Below are positions 10,741-22,946 of a stretch of 64,000 nt of DNA, one piece after another. Both the position numbers and the translations under genes were made by a program. The notes below the pieces were generated by a model. The model made no database searches, had not been told where the DNA came from, and saw nothing but the letters and a program-made list of their open reading frames with translations. Numbering within the stretch: position 1 is the first letter of the stretch; the number at the start of each line of letters is the position of its first letter. The stretch is from Aquilaria yunnanensis (Eukaryota > Streptophyta > Magnoliopsida > Malvales > Thymelaeaceae). The stretch is taken from positions 72,239,992-72,303,991 of the forward strand of contig CM077600.1 of NCBI GenBank assembly GCA_039654915.1. The letters run 5' to 3'.

Positions 10741-12156
10741 TGATAGGTGTTTGTTTTGTGGTCAAACATGTTGACTTTTTGTTAACTTTGACCAAATTTT
10801 CTACACCATAACCCACTATTTTCTTTTGATTCTTGCATCATTCTTTCATTTTGTAGGATGGTGAAGATGACCAAAGCATTAGGATGGCATCAGGATGAGT
10901 GGAAAGGAAAATAGGCAAGTGAAAGTTAAAGCTGGAATATAATTGTGAGGCCTAGGCCCTAAGAGTGGTGCCTAGGTGCCACAGTTAAAACTGGTACCTA
11001 GGCTCTAGGCATCGTGAGGCTAGGTGCCTAGGCACGAATTCTGACCTTTTCTAGCACCTAGGCGCCCTTGCACTTGTAAAAAATTTGTCTTCCACTTTTA
11101 ATTTGAATCTAAGCATACTATTGGCTAGAGAATTTGATTCAAATGGGTGGGTGAATGAAAAAGACACTTCCAAGACTTAAAAAAACCTGGAACCAAGCTT
11201 AGGGACTCTCCATTCTTCTTCATTTTCTCATTTTATACATAGGTTTTCCATAGCCACCACATCTTGCATTTTCCATCATCTTTGTCGAGCACTTGTGGAT
11301 TTTACTTGGGGAAGGCTTGGAGGACTTAGAGGCTTTTAGAGGCATTAAGGAGGCAAACATCTATAGTTTCTTGGGTTCTTTCTTTCCTTCTTTTTCATGT
11401 ATTGAAACATGGATGCGCTTTTATGTATTTTCATGATTAAGTTTAGTTTAGTTATGAAGTAGTCTTCCTTAGCACTTTTTATGGATGTAACCACTTGGAT
11501 TGATTATTTGGATGAATTTATGGTTATGTGATGTTGGTTTTCTATCAATTGCTTGTTTATTCTTCTCTTGAGCTTATTGTTGTGTTAGCTAATTGATGGC
11601 CACAGCTAGTTGCACCATTAAAAATTAGAAGTAATTGGACCTGGGAGAAGGGTTTAATGGCTATAGGTTTGTTGGGAAATTAGTTTAAGGTATTAGGTAA
11701 AGATAAATTGAGCTTTAATGCCTCTTACTAAGCTTGTAATTAGATGAGAATCCTTATCAAGTCTAGGTTAGAAAGATTAATTCTTTCACTTGGAAAAGTA
11801 AAAATTCAATTAGGTACTTCACCAACAAGCAAAGAAAACTAAATCATTAACCTAAATTCACCAATTAATCACGTCAAGCAGTGAACCTATAGGAAGTGTG
11901 TTTTCATAATTGCATTAAAAAACCTCAAAATCACATTGCATTTTTGCATTCTAGGTTAGTAGCATTTCACTTAGTTAAGCTTAGTTATTCATTTGACTTG
12001 CTTAAATCTTCATTCAACTTTGATTGTTTAGCTAAAATTATCTAAAGTAGTGGTACTCAACAAGAAATTCAATCAATCCTCGTGGGAACAATACTCTTTG
12101 TTACCTAATTTCAACATCCACTATGTGCTTGTGGTTATTGTTTAAAACTCACAACA
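10741..12156 (+). repeat. 5' LTR of the plus-strand Athila-like element (1416 bp)
   Basis: It starts TGATAGGTGTTTG and ends CACAACA, followed seven bases later by an Athila-type primer site. The start is placed where the minus-strand gag remnant stops. A GC-rich cluster of GCCTAGG words lies at 10945-11075. The matching 3' LTR is not recognisable in the window, so the start cannot be confirmed by a TSD. Confidence 0.65.
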
Positions 12157-12162
12157 AGTTTT

Positions 12163-12180
12163 TGGCGTCGTTGCAAGGGA
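12163..12180 (+). other. Primer-binding site, tRNA-Asp type
   Basis: It reads TGGCGTCGTTGCAAGGGA just inside the LTR. Athila elements use the 3' end of tRNA-Asp, for which the expected site is very close to this (two or three differences by eye). It sets the element on the plus strand. Confidence 0.7.
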
Positions 12181-12289
12181 TTAATTGTGTTGAATTGTTC
12201 AATATCATTGCTAGAAGATTTACTCTAGACTAAACCTTTCTTTCTTTACTTATTTGCTGCCTTTGGGTTTGGATATTTCTTTGGTAAGT

Positions 12290-13870
12290 GTATTGGTGTA
12301 TGACCCATTCCCAACATTCTACTTTGATGCCATTGATTCCGGAAATTGAGTGACATCTTAGAAAGCTTCAAGCTACATCATACTTGGAAGAATCAAGCTC
12401 CACCTCTACATCCGTGAAGGGTGGTGTGGATAATCTTAATGGTAATGGAGGCAACAATGGATATATTGGTGGAATGGATCATCAAGACAGAGTTTGTCCA
12501 GGGAATCGTCAAAGGCTTATAAGGGGTTACATTGACCCTTAGTGACGGAGAATTATTTAGGCATTGTGAGGCCACTGGTTCAAGCCACTTTGAGTTGAAG
12601 CTAGCTTTGATTTTTCTCATTCAACAAAATCAATTTGGAGGCTTGGCTTCGGAGGATCCAAGCACACATATAGTAGATTTCTTGGAGGCTTATGACACTT
12701 TCAAGGCCAATTAGGTCTCCACTAATGCTATTAGACTATGACTGTTTGCTTTCTTACTCTAAGACAATGCCAAGGGATGGTTTCAATCATTTTAATTGGG
12801 AAGTATAACCACTTGGAAAGAAATAGCCAAGAAATTCTTAAGTAAGTTTTTCCCTCATTCTAAGGCCGCTCACTTGAGAGCTTTAATTATGGCATTCAAG
12901 CAACATGAGATGGAGTCTATTTTGGAGGCATGAGAGAGATTTAAAGAGTTGCTTAGGAAGTTCCCTCAATATGAATTCTTGGATTGGCAACAAATCCAAA
13001 TTTTCTATGAAGGCTTGGCACCCATTTCAAGATTTATAATTTATGCTTCAGGTGGTGGATCTTTGATGTCAAAGATGGCTAGTGATGCCTTCCAAATTCT
13101 AGAGTAATTGTCACTTAATGGAGAGCAATGGTGAGATGAAATAGCTTAACCAAGGAGAAGGGTATCAGAGATTAATCAATTGACCATTTTATCGGAGCAA
13201 ATGTCATATTTAATGAATCAATTGTCTAAGTTGACCAACAAAAAATAGCTAACCATTGAACAAGCCATCACCTCTACCTCCAACATATATGGTGAGCATT
13301 TGGATATGGAGCTTGAAAAATTAAATTTTGTGGGAAATTGGAGTTTTGGGTTTAGAACCAATGAAATGGGAAATGAATACAACCAAAATTGAAGGAACCA
13401 TGAAAATTTTTCCTATGAAAATATAAGAAATGTTCAACAACCATCACCGCTAAATGGTTTCAACCAAGTCCCAACCGAGAACAAGCCAACTACGGAAAAT
13501 ATTATGTTTCAATTCATGAGAGAGACACAAGGGATATGATAGAGAAGAATGAATTCAAAATGGCTAACTTGAGTGCTACCATTGCTAGTATGGAGGTAAA
13601 TATGAGTGCAAGCATCAAGAACATGGAGAATCCAATTGTGGAATTGGCTTTAGCAGTGAAAACATCTCAAAAGGGGAAATTTTCTAGTGACACTAAAATA
13701 AATCCAAGGGAGCATTGTCAAGCCATCATACTTAGAGGAGGCAAGTAAGCTAAAGATCCATACAAGAATATGCCTTCTCAAGTCACTCATATGGTTGAAA
13801 ATAAAGAGCAAATGGAAGAAAACCAAGTAGTGGAGATGCCTAAAGAGCAACCATCTATGGTTCAACTAGT
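12290..13870 (+). pseudogene. Athila-like gag, decayed
   Basis: Successive segments match Athila gag order: HFELKLALIFLIQQNQFGGL and SEDPSTHIVDFLEAYDTFKA (12585-12710), W.QS....SITTWKEIAKKF (12780-12840), FKELLRKFPQYEFLDWQQIQ (12940-13000) and SLMSKMASDAFQILE (about 13060-13105). A C-terminal helical part follows with MENPIVELALAV (about 13625) and NPREHCQAIILRGGK (13702-13748). Stops occur throughout, several at codons one change from sense. Gag forms the virus-like particle in working copies; this one cannot. It lies between the primer site and the protease region. Confidence 0.7.
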
Positions 13871-13979
13871 CCCACCCAACCTACCTTTTCCATTCCCATA
13901 AAGGTTTTAAAAAAAGAAGCTTGGAGAGTAATATGGGAAATTCTTGGAGACTTTCAAGAAACTTCTTATAAACATTCTT

Positions 13980-14275
13980 GTCTTGGAGGCATTGACTCAA
14001 ATGCCTAACTATGTCGAGCTCTTAAAGGACATCATTGCCAAGAAGAGAAAATTTGAAGATTTTAAGATCGTCAAGTTTAGTGAAGAATGTAGTGTGGCCC
14101 TCTAAAGGAAACTCCCTCAAAAGCTCTAAGACCGGGGATGTTTCGTAGTACCTTGCTTTATTGGTTCATCCTCTCATAACAAGGCATCGTGTGATCTTGG
14201 TGCAAGCATTAATCTTATGCCTTTGTCATTTTTTAGGAAATTGGAGTTGGCTGAAGTCAAGCCATCCACCATATG
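13980..14275 (+). pseudogene. Athila-like protease region, first half
   Basis: The readable frame contains KKRKFEDFKIVKFSEECS, then SSHNKASCDLGASINLMPLS and FFRKLELAEVKPST. The aspartic protease motif reads DLGASINLMP, the Athila-type form of D-T-G-A. It is interrupted at 14275 by solo LTR A and continues in the same reading sense at 16766. Confidence 0.7.
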
Positions 14276-16765
14276 TGTTACCCACTCTAGGGTCGTCCAA
14301 TTATGGTGTCAAAATTGTGCATTTAGACTCCCAAGATTGGTAATATTCTGTAGGCCATCAGAACACTACACTTAGTGTGCATACCTAAGTGGCCCTCTTG
14401 GGCACTATGTAAACACATGCATATTGGTCCAACCATCACACACATATTCAAATTTCATGCACACTATCGCAGCAAAGAAGGTAAATACTAGCACAAGTCT
14501 TAATCTTGGCTACCACACATTAGGCAATCTTGTTAAGCTCTAGTGACCAGCCACTGCACCTGTAACTTCCACTAATAAACTGTATCATTCTAGCCATGTA
14601 CCCTGATGTTTTCTTTGCTCCATTATTAATTACAGACTTAGAGGAAACCAAGGAATTTCTTTTTACATCAATAGCCCATCTATTGACCAAGTTATGAATT
14701 TTTTAATTTGGTTACAAAATTCTGGCCAAATGAACAGTAACTTAGCCAACTTTGCAACATCATATCTTTGGCTACAGGGCTCCAAATTCAAAAATTCCAA
14801 ATCCCACTTCAACTTCTAGATATTCTATACATGTGGCCACAATTTCATACCAATATTCCTTCTACACAAGGAGATATAAAACTTTAATTGCATAGTCAAA
14901 ATTCTGGTCACTTTATGACCATTTTGCCCATACAAAATTTCATAAGTGTGCAAACACTTCATTCACAAGGGGAAAGCCCTCCAAGGCTACTCCATATCTG
15001 TCCATTACACATAGAAAATACATTCCCTCACATTTAACAACTTTATGTGTCCAAAACAGACTTTACAAGTAAGTAGCCCATCATTCACACGTAGGCGGCT
15101 ATGCACCACATCACTTACGTAGCCAAAACACTGCTCAAATGTTTACATACTTGTCTCATTTTACATACACTACATGTAAATGCATACATGCTCTAAAATA
15201 TGGTCTTAACTCAGCTAAATATGCACCCTAGGTTACAAGAGTGCTTGGGACACAGTGGACTCCAAAAACAGGATGCTGGACAGCTGTTGCACAACACAAT
15301 AAGCACCACCATTAAAAATACCAAATGTGCTCCCAAGATCACCAAACTTTCCAGATCACAACTAGACATATGGAAGTTTAAGTACCTAAAAATTCAGGGA
15401 AAACTCAAGCTACAAAGGTTAGTTTGAAGGTGATCTTTTAGCTGGACCTGAAATGACAGAATTGAGAGGAGTAAGTTTCATTGAGAAACTTAGTAAGGGT
15501 AACAGTTGGATTCAATAGGCAATGTGACCATCATTAAAACTTGCATCCAAAGACACTAAAATAGAAAAAACACAACACATATATACAAGATATAACAACC
15601 AAATGCAGCAGCCATTAACAACCAACTAACACATGAAATGTAGCAACAACAATAACCATAGGTTAGTCAATAAAACATGTAATAAACATAACCAAATCAC
15701 TATGGCAGCCCTCCTCAAGCTAATGCTTGGTCTTAGGAGGATTTTAAGAGTAGTTAGTACTAACTTTGGGCTCTAGAAACCCTCATTTCACTATCATCTT
15801 TGTGCACTTCACATTAGGTCACAAAACCTTTAATAAGTGCACTCCCCTCACTAAGCTTAGTTAATCAAGCTCATGGATTTCTTCCAAGCTTAGCCCTAGC
15901 TCCATAGTTTCTTACAAATACATAAAACAACCTATGAGAGCAAGAGAACCCTTACCAAAGTGGGTAGGCCAAAAATCAAGCTTGATCCTTGAAGCATCCA
16001 AGCAATAGCTCTAGTTTGCCTCCAATTGCTTCCTTTTGCCTTTGATTTCAGTCAATTACAAGTTTGAAGGTGTGGTGGCTATAGAGGAAGTGTGGCTGTG
16101 TTCTTGGGCTAGAGGAGTACAAAAATGAGAGAGGGATAAGTGATTTGGCCACTTAAATGACCTTAAATGAGCTTAAGGGCACAAAACACATGTAAACAAG
16201 CTTAACCTTGCTTTATGTCATTTTCCTTCTCACTAATTATGGTTTCTTTGTCTTAAACTCATTGGTACACATGTGCCCAACATTTTTTACTATTTATCAA
16301 GTCTTTTCTACCTCCCCCATGATGGGATAACCCCACAATTCCATCATTTGACTTAAGTTAAAAGCTTGAACACCTTAAGGTTTACACTAAGACATTTAGG
16401 TCCATAATGCCTTTAGTGTTTCCTTTGTCCAAACTTGTGTTCCATGAATAATTTGGTCCTCTAATAGCACTTTCATACCATTCATGTCCTTTCCATAACT
16501 CTCCAAGTCTCTTTCTTGAGAGTCTTGCAATTGAGTACTCGAATTTCCAAAACTTTACAAAAAGTCCATAGGTTGCTTGACAAACAAGCAATCCTTTAAG
16601 GCTTTTGTTGGGGGCCAAGTTACTAACTTTGAACACTTTTAAGGAGGTGTTGATCATGCCTTTTATCCCCCATACTTCAATCACTATGGTGAAAATTACG
16701 CAATATAATGGTTTTTAGCCATTATGACACACTTGTAATTCTCTCATTTTTGTATGGTGGTAACA
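14276..16765 (-). mobile_element. Gypsy-type solo LTR, copy A (2490 bp)
   Basis: It begins TGTTACCC and ends GGTGGTAACA, with a perfect TSD ATATG (14271-14275 and 16766-16770). It splits the Athila protease, whose coding sense resumes after it. Four copies of this family are in the window (also 22947, 35205 and 59672), all in the same orientation. Minus orientation is inferred from a hairpin plus splice-acceptor-like motif read on the minus strand at about 15430-15491, which resembles that of the plus-strand chromovirus LTR at 47249. No internal region or coding sequence is present. Confidence 0.8.
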
Positions 16766-17098
16766 ATATGTATTCAACTTGCTGATCTATCGTTGACATA
16801 TCCAAGAAGATTGGTGAAAGAAGTGCTTGTCAAAGTTGGGAAATTATCTTGGTTGATTTTGTTGTGCTTAACATGAAGGAGGATCGAGACATTCCTTTGA
16901 TCCTTGGAAGACCTTTTTTGGCTATTGGTAAGGCATTGGTTGATGTTGAGCAAGGAAAGCTAAGATTGAGTGTTAATGAAGAGAGAATGGACTTTGACGT
17001 TTATGAAGTTATTAAAGCTCTGAATGAGGTTAATGCTTGTTTCCTCCTTGATGTTCTGGATACTTGCATTGGTGAAGTGAAGAGGAATTTTTATTAGA
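16766..17098 (+). pseudogene. Athila-like protease region, second half
   Basis: It contains IQLADLSLTYPRRLVKEVLV and DFVVLNMKEDRDIPLILGRP. The LILGRPFLA motif is the conserved ILGRPFL segment of plant gypsy proteases. It is open for about 80 codons (16849-17097) and ends in TAG. Solo LTR A separates it from the active-site half. Confidence 0.75.
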
Positions 17099-17399
17099 TG
17101 ATCCACTTTTGAGAACTTTGTTAAGTTATGATGATGCCATTGAGAAGAATGTTGTTGATATGCCTGTTGCTTTGAATGCATTAGTGGATGATAGGACTTT
17201 GGTGGTTTCACGTGGGGATTTGTGTTTGCTTGATGTGAATGAAAAATGTGCACCAAGGTTGGATTTGAAAGTGTTGCCTGGTGATTTGAAATATCTGATC
17301 TTGGGTCTTAATAATTCTTACCCAATGATTATCTCTCCATGCTTATCTTTGTTGAAGGAAGAAAAGTTGTTGAGGCTATTGTGAGAGCATAAAGATGCA

Positions 17400-18390
17400 T
17401 TTGCATGGTCCATTAGTGATATCAAGGGTATTAGCCCTTCCATTTGCATGCGTAAGATTAGAATGGAGGACATCTGCACACTTATGGTTGAGCAGCAAAG
17501 AACGCTAAATCCCGCCATGAAACAAGTGGTAAGGGTGGAGATATTGAAACTTTTGAATACAGGTATCATTTATCCCATCTTGATAACCAATGGGTTAGCC
17601 TCGTTCAAGCAGTACCTAAGCAAGGAGGGATAACCATAGTGACAGATCAAAGCTTTAATATCATTGCCACTAGAACCGTCATCGATTAAAGGGTGTGTGT
17701 GTACTAAAAGCTCAACAAGGCCACTAGAAAGGATGGCTTATTTCTACTTTTCATCACCCAAATATTGGATAGGTTAGTCGGTCATGAATTTTGTTGCTTC
17801 CTTGATGGTCATTCCGGGTACAACCAAATAGCAATTGCATCGAAGGACCAAGAAAATACAACCTTCACTTGTCCCTATGACACTTAAGCATTTAGGAGGG
17901 TGCCCTTTGGATTGTGCAATACACCAGCAGCATTCCAAATATGCATGATGGCTATCTTTGCTGACATGGTAGAGAAAATTATGGAGGTGTTCATGGGTGA
18001 CTTCTCAGTATTTGGATCATCCTTTGATGATTGTTTAGGGAATTTGGTAACAGTGTTGAAAAGATGTGAAAAAACGAACCTTGCTCTTAATTGGAATAAG
18101 TGCCACTTTATGGTGAAGTTTGACATTGTTCTTAGGCACAAAATCTCTTCCAAGGGCATTGAGGTGGATAAGGCAAAAATTTAAAAATTGCCTTAACCTA
18201 ATAATGTGAAAGGTGTAAGAAGCTTTCTTGGGCATGTTGGCTTCTATAGAAGATTCATTAAATATTTTTTGAAGATTGTGAAGCCTCTTTGTTCATTGTT
18301 GGAAAAGGATATCAGGTGCGAGTTTGATAGCAATTGCTTAAAGGCCTTTGAGTATATTAAGACGCTTGTGGAAACACTTATTGTTGTCTC
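17400..18390 (+). pseudogene. Athila-like reverse transcriptase, decayed
   Basis: RT segments in order are LDRLVGHEFCCFLDGHSGYN (about 17765), FGLCNTPAAFQICMMAIFAD (17906-17965), the active-site region EVFMGDFSVFGSSFDD (about 17985) and the connection NNVKGVRSFLGHVGFYRRFI (18200-18260). The family's FMDDF motif is FMGDF here, so one catalytic Asp is lost. An upstream stretch at 17580-17700 matches the SPVQ.VPK.GGITIV region with stops. This is a dead copy. Confidence 0.75.
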
Positions 18391-18930
18391 ATCGGATTAG
18401 AGTCATCCAATTAAGATTATGTGTAATGCAAGTGACTTTGCTGTGAGAGTGGTGCTTAGCTAAAGAAGAGAGAAGATTTTTTGGGTCATTTACTATGCAA
18501 GCAAGACTTTGGACCCAGCACAACAAAATTACGCCACCACAGAAAAAAAGATGTTGGTAGTGGTTTTCTCTCTTGATAAATTTTGGCAACACATACTTAG
18601 TGACAAAGTGATTGTGTTCACCAACCATGCGACTATTCAGTATCTTTTCACCAAGAAGGATGTTAGACCAAGGTTAATTCGGTGGATTTTTCTTTTATAA
18701 GACTTCAACATTAAGATTAGAGACAAGAAGGGAAGTGAGAATATGGTAGCGGATCACCTTTCATTACATGAGTTGGAAAATGAGTAACATCCATTGCCTG
18801 TCAATGAGTCCTTCCTAGATGAACTTCTTCTTAAGGTAAAAGCCAGTACTCCTAGGTTTTCCAATTATGTGAACTATTTAATGTGTGGAGTTTTGCCTCT
18901 GGAGTTGAATTTTGACCAAAAGAAGAAGTT
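18391..18930 (+). pseudogene. Athila-like RNase H, interrupted
   Basis: Readable parts are HPIKIMCNASDFAVRVVLS (18407 onward), YYASKTLDPAQQNYATTEKK (18490-18550) and VFTNHATIQYLFTKKDVRPR (18615-18675), then NMVADHLSLHELENE. The order and motifs fit the RNase H of gypsy pol. The first catalytic position reads NAS rather than DAS. The reading sense is cut at 18930 by the Tat/Ogre-like element and resumes with integrase at 29603. Confidence 0.75.
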
Positions 18931-19563
18931 TGTTAGTGAGGGTTATTTGTGAAAGAGAGCAAAGTGTTACATGCAAAGGGGAAAGAAGATGATTAGGGGT
19001 CGACAAGGAAGAGGAGCAAGCAACCTGGCAAATCCAAGGGAGTGGCAGGAGAAAAGATCTTAGGAAAAATAATGAATAATAGGCCGGGTAAAATAAAATG
19101 CCAAGCAAAATTAAGTGTTAACTTATATAAAATAAAAAGCCCTGGCAGAAGCAAATAAGAGTGTGGGGAAAAATGAGGTAATATGAAAGCTCTTTGTAAA
19201 AATATGGCCCCTTTTTTCATAAGGAAAGTAAAGGTTGTTTATAGGAAAGTCAGGCACATAGGATTGCACCACTTGTCTTTAAATCAATGGTAGAGAAAAT
19301 TTTAACAGTCATCTTTGGGTAAAAGCTACTTTTTGGGCTTCTGGGTTTACCGGGTCGGTTCGAAAATCCAACAGGCCTTGCTTCGAACCCATCAAGCCAG
19401 AACTCCCTAAAATCATCCCCTTATGATGTCGGACTAAAATTCTTGGCCAAAATTTTAAATCCGACATCATCTAACCTGGAATAATCAAAAGGTCAGTAAG
19501 ATTTTTTTTTTGTAAATAATTAATAAATAGACAAATATACAATAACCAAATTCAACTGTTACA
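18931..19563 (-). repeat. Left (3') LTR of the Tat/Ogre-like element
   Basis: It starts TGTTAGTGAGGG and ends CAACTGTTACA. It aligns over its full length with 28973-29602, with many substitutions. On the minus strand the sequence just inside (GCAGCAGGGCAAAA) could serve as the polypurine tract. Confidence 0.8.
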
Positions 19564-20021
19564 TTTTGCCCTGCTGCATATGGAGCATGAAATGATTCGT
19601 ATGCATGAAAGATATAAGATAGATGTTATCATTTGATTATTGCATGGACATGGAATAACTTTAATAACTCCATGAGTAATATTGAAACCTGCATCATTAT
19701 GAATTAAGGGAGCAAAATCCAAGATCTTGCACTTTAATTTTGTTAATATAATATCTATCGATATAAAAAATTAAATGACAAAATAAAGAAAAAATAAATA
19801 CTAACACTAATTAATAAATATCTCTCTTTATTTAATAGCTCCTTTTTTTATTATTATTTAAAGGCCGAATCTTGCTTCAAAGCTATGTTTCCTTAGCCGA
19901 ATGAATTAAAAAAAGAAGGAAAGATACTTTCCTTGCTTGTGCGCACACTTGCGCAAGGTTAAAAGGTCATTAGGCCAATTCTCTTGTGCTCCAATTTTCC
20001 TTCGTCTCCTTTTTCTCTCTG

Positions 20022-20360
20022 GTAATTTCGTTTTGCTTCATTTTTTTTTTCTTTCATGCTTTTTAGCTTTCCTCTTTTGAATTTCAACTTTTCTTTTCTC
20101 CACCAGTTTGACAGCGAATCAAGCTCGCCTTTTCATCCACACAAGTTAGGGCAATTTCGGAGCCACAAGCAACTGAATGACAACTCCCTTTTTTAAAATT
20201 TTCTTTTTTCTAATTCTTTCAAAAGTTATAATGGAGAAATATGTTAGTTTCTAGTAAGTGGAATAACAATTACACATGCAATAGTGTATAGTTTTTGGCA
20301 TAATTTTGCATGCATTTATAGAGTATCAATAATTTATATTTTATTCTTATTTGATTGTAG
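20022..20360 (+). other. Possible 5' leader intron of the PMD gene
   Basis: A GT at 20022 (CTCTG/GTAATTTCG) and a T-rich tract ending TTGATTGTAG at 20360 would remove 339 bp ahead of the PMD coding start. This is inference from splice-site appearance only. Confidence 0.3.
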
Positions 20361-20425
20361 ATATCACCTTTGTTCAATCCAAGGAGGAAAAGTCACATAC
20401 CTAGTCAGGCAAAAGGAAAAGGAAG

Positions 20426-21370
20426 ATGAACAAAGAAGCAAGAAATAATTTACCCAAACCACTAGTTCATCGTAATGTGCGTTTGCCACTACCGATAGAT
20501 GAGACAAATTGGATTGACCCAATGTTCCTTGAAGATAACTTTTGTCCAACTAGAAGAAAGAGAGAAATTCTATCTACAAGCTGTTGGAAATTTGTGGTGC
20601 AAGATAACTTGGACCCACCTAAATTCATTCCGCCAGAGTCAGTGTTATGATTAAAGAATGAAAGGAAAGAAGTGCCTTTCTCAAACCCCAAGCTTGGTGT
20701 GCCAGATAGATATGATGTCGGCTGGTCGGAATGGGTTGACAAAATTCTTCACAATAAGAAGTATTATGACATTTTGAAAAATGTCAATATCGTTCGTGCC
20801 ATCAAAATATCTCGGGACTTGAATTGCTGTGTTTCCAAGAAGGTCTCAATATGGAGGAATCTCTTGTCGAGGTGGAGTATTGATACTAATACCTTTGTCA
20901 TAGCATGGGGGGAATTCACACAAACTTTAGAATATGTAAAAGTTCTCTTGGCCTTGAGGACTTTTGGAGTAGAAAACATGTCAGATAAGTTGGCCAATGA
21001 TGAAGCATGCCTCTATAAGAGCTTAACGGAGGATATTGGTGAGGCCAGGAAGGCAACAAAAATTGGAGCCAAATTCTACCCTTATGACATATGGCTAAAT
21101 TTTTACTTCGAGCAACTAGACATTGATGGCTCCATAATTCCCGAGGAGGGAGCGAATTGTGGTTACAAATTAGAAGTCTTTCTTGCATTCTGGGTGTGCA
21201 AATTTCTTCTGCCTGGCACAGCTAAAGATGGAGTCTTTGTAGAGGTTTTCTTCTCACCATCAAATTAGCACAGGGGAAAAATCTGGCACTTGTCCCATTG
21301 TACTTGGGCTCTTTATACATGAGACTTGATGAGTACTCTCATGCCACCTTTCGTTCCATGGGCAGGTATT
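20426..21370 (+). pseudogene. Plant mobile domain (PMD) protein, N-terminal and core part
   Basis: PMD proteins are plant proteins of incompletely known role, some acting in silencing or development. The domain is also spread by MULEs and gypsy elements. The start is the ATG at 20426 (MNKEARNNLP...). An in-frame TGA at 20648 interrupts it, and the same frame then runs 198 codons with PMD-like landmarks: WSEWVDKILHNK, FVIAWGEFTQTLEYVKVLLA and YDIWLNFYFEQLD. Near 21262 a frameshift is needed to continue into LAQGKNLALVPLYLGSLYMR and FRSMGRYW (21262-21370). The TGA is one transition from CGA, at what would be a CpG. The gene runs opposite to the element's gag. It is broken as read. Confidence 0.7.
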
Positions 21371-21469
21371 GGGATTTTCTTCAATTTTTTTTATTGTGAT
21401 TTCAATGCCTTAACACATCCTCAACAAGTTTGACTAGGTAACATCAATGGACTTTGTATTTTTGCAACT

Positions 21470-22279
21470 CTTCCTCAACGAGAGATTCAGGCTTTGTAGC
21501 CCTAAAGTTGTCTCCGACATAAAAAAGAGTCCTTTTCAAGCATTGGCTTGGAACAACCATCCTACGGGAAATCTTTTTGTTCTCTATTGATGAAGAATCA
21601 ACCTTTTTCTTCCAATTTTACTTGACTGACATAAAGGGGTTTGCCTCATCAACAGTTTTCTATCCAAGACAAGGCTACACGGCAAATACAAGAACTATTG
21701 AGGAATGAGAAGAAAAATAGGGAAGCAATGCTCTATTATTCTTCACATGGTCACGCCCAACCATGTTGGTCAACTTGATGAACTTACACCCATCACCATA
21801 CTGTCGAAATGATAAGGAGCTAGTTGCTTATAATCCACACCGGGTGGCCAGGCAATTCGGGTATGACCAAGGAATTCCCCATGCTGCTAGTAGGCTTTTC
21901 AAAGATATAACAATCCAGCAAAGTAAGGCTCGGTTTCTTACTATAAGTGCCTTGAAGAATCAGCCACATGAGAAAAATGTATACTTTCCGGGCATAAAAT
22001 GGCATAGCTATTGGAGTCCATAGTGGTTATCTCACTTCTCTTATACCATGGAAGCCTTCATGGAATTCAAAAAACAGACTAGGGGCATAACTAAGTCCTT
22101 CCCTATTGTGGATGATCATGATGTCTCTCTACGATTATTCCATAACAAAGGGAATGCTCCTACCTCAGGCAAAAGAAAAGAGATGCCAACAAGCTTAAGT
22201 GATAAGCCAACCATTAAGAAAGCCAAAAAGATGGTGATCTATATAGAGGTAATTGATCTAACCCCCTAACACCTTTATC

Positions 22280-22314
<35 letters not shown>

Positions 22315-22946
22315 GCCGAAGGATCAAATGATGAAACTGAAGTAGAGGGTGCTGAGAATGAGGTTAAAATCTCTAATAAGCTTGCAAAGTCAGAAGGGCC
22401 TGATGAAAATAACACTGAAGTTTCTTTCCTTGTACTTAAGACTGGCCTTGATGCTAATTTGGAGACTGAAGAAGATAATACCAATGTACCCCTAGATGAT
22501 TGTAAGGATATGTCCCCAATTGCTGCCGTTACTCAGGCAGGGGAAAAAATTTTCACACCATTGCTTATTGATATCTCATTCAAACAAACTAACCTTCGTT
22601 CTATTTTTTTTTCATTGAAACAAATACAGGCACAAACACCATTTATGGCACTATCATTTTCCCTAAAGGTTGGCTTTTCAAGGTTGAGATCAAAACATGG
22701 AGTGAGTAAAAGGTGAACCACTGCTTGCAAATCACTCACAAAACTTAGCCAAAATTCTTTTACATCTATAGGAGGCAAATTCACACAATCCACAAACTTG
22801 CCACCTAAGTCAATTACTAATATTTGCATGGACTCATAACTTGGCCATAATATTGATCTACTGCCTTGCACTACTCCTCCCCCAGCTTCGACGGAAGACA
22901 CAAGTACTGTTGCAGAAGCTAATCTTATTGAGTTTTATGGTATTCA
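21470..22946 (+). pseudogene. PMD protein, C-terminal core and acidic linker
   Basis: This continues the PMD gene. LVAYNPHRVARQFGYDQGIP (21818-21880) and FPGIKWHSYW (about 21985) are typical of the C-terminal half of PMD proteins. A basic stretch with KRKEMP and KKAKKM follows. A 66-bp intron (22249-22314) then leads in phase 0 to an acidic segment, EGSNDETEVEGAENEV, open to about 22715. Further decayed coding reaches 22946, where solo LTR B is inserted. Stops lie at about 22021 and within 21480-21760. Confidence 0.6.
22249..22314 (+). other. Intron of the PMD gene containing a TA microsatellite
   Basis: The donor is GAG/GTAATT at 22249 and the acceptor TATTAG at 22314. Coding frames on both sides are open and join in phase 0. 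The intron contains an uninterrupted TA run at about 22281-22311. At 66 bp it is at the short end for plant introns. Confidence 0.5.

Noticed and set aside
14276..16765. A DNA transposon with TGTTACC/GGTAACA inverted ends
   Set aside because: The inverted repeat is only 7 bp, the ends are TG..CA and the TSD is 5 bp in several copies. This fits a solo LTR better than a DNA transposon.
22281..22311. TA repeat as a regulatory or origin-like site
   Set aside because: It is an ordinary microsatellite inside a short intron, with no further signal nearby.
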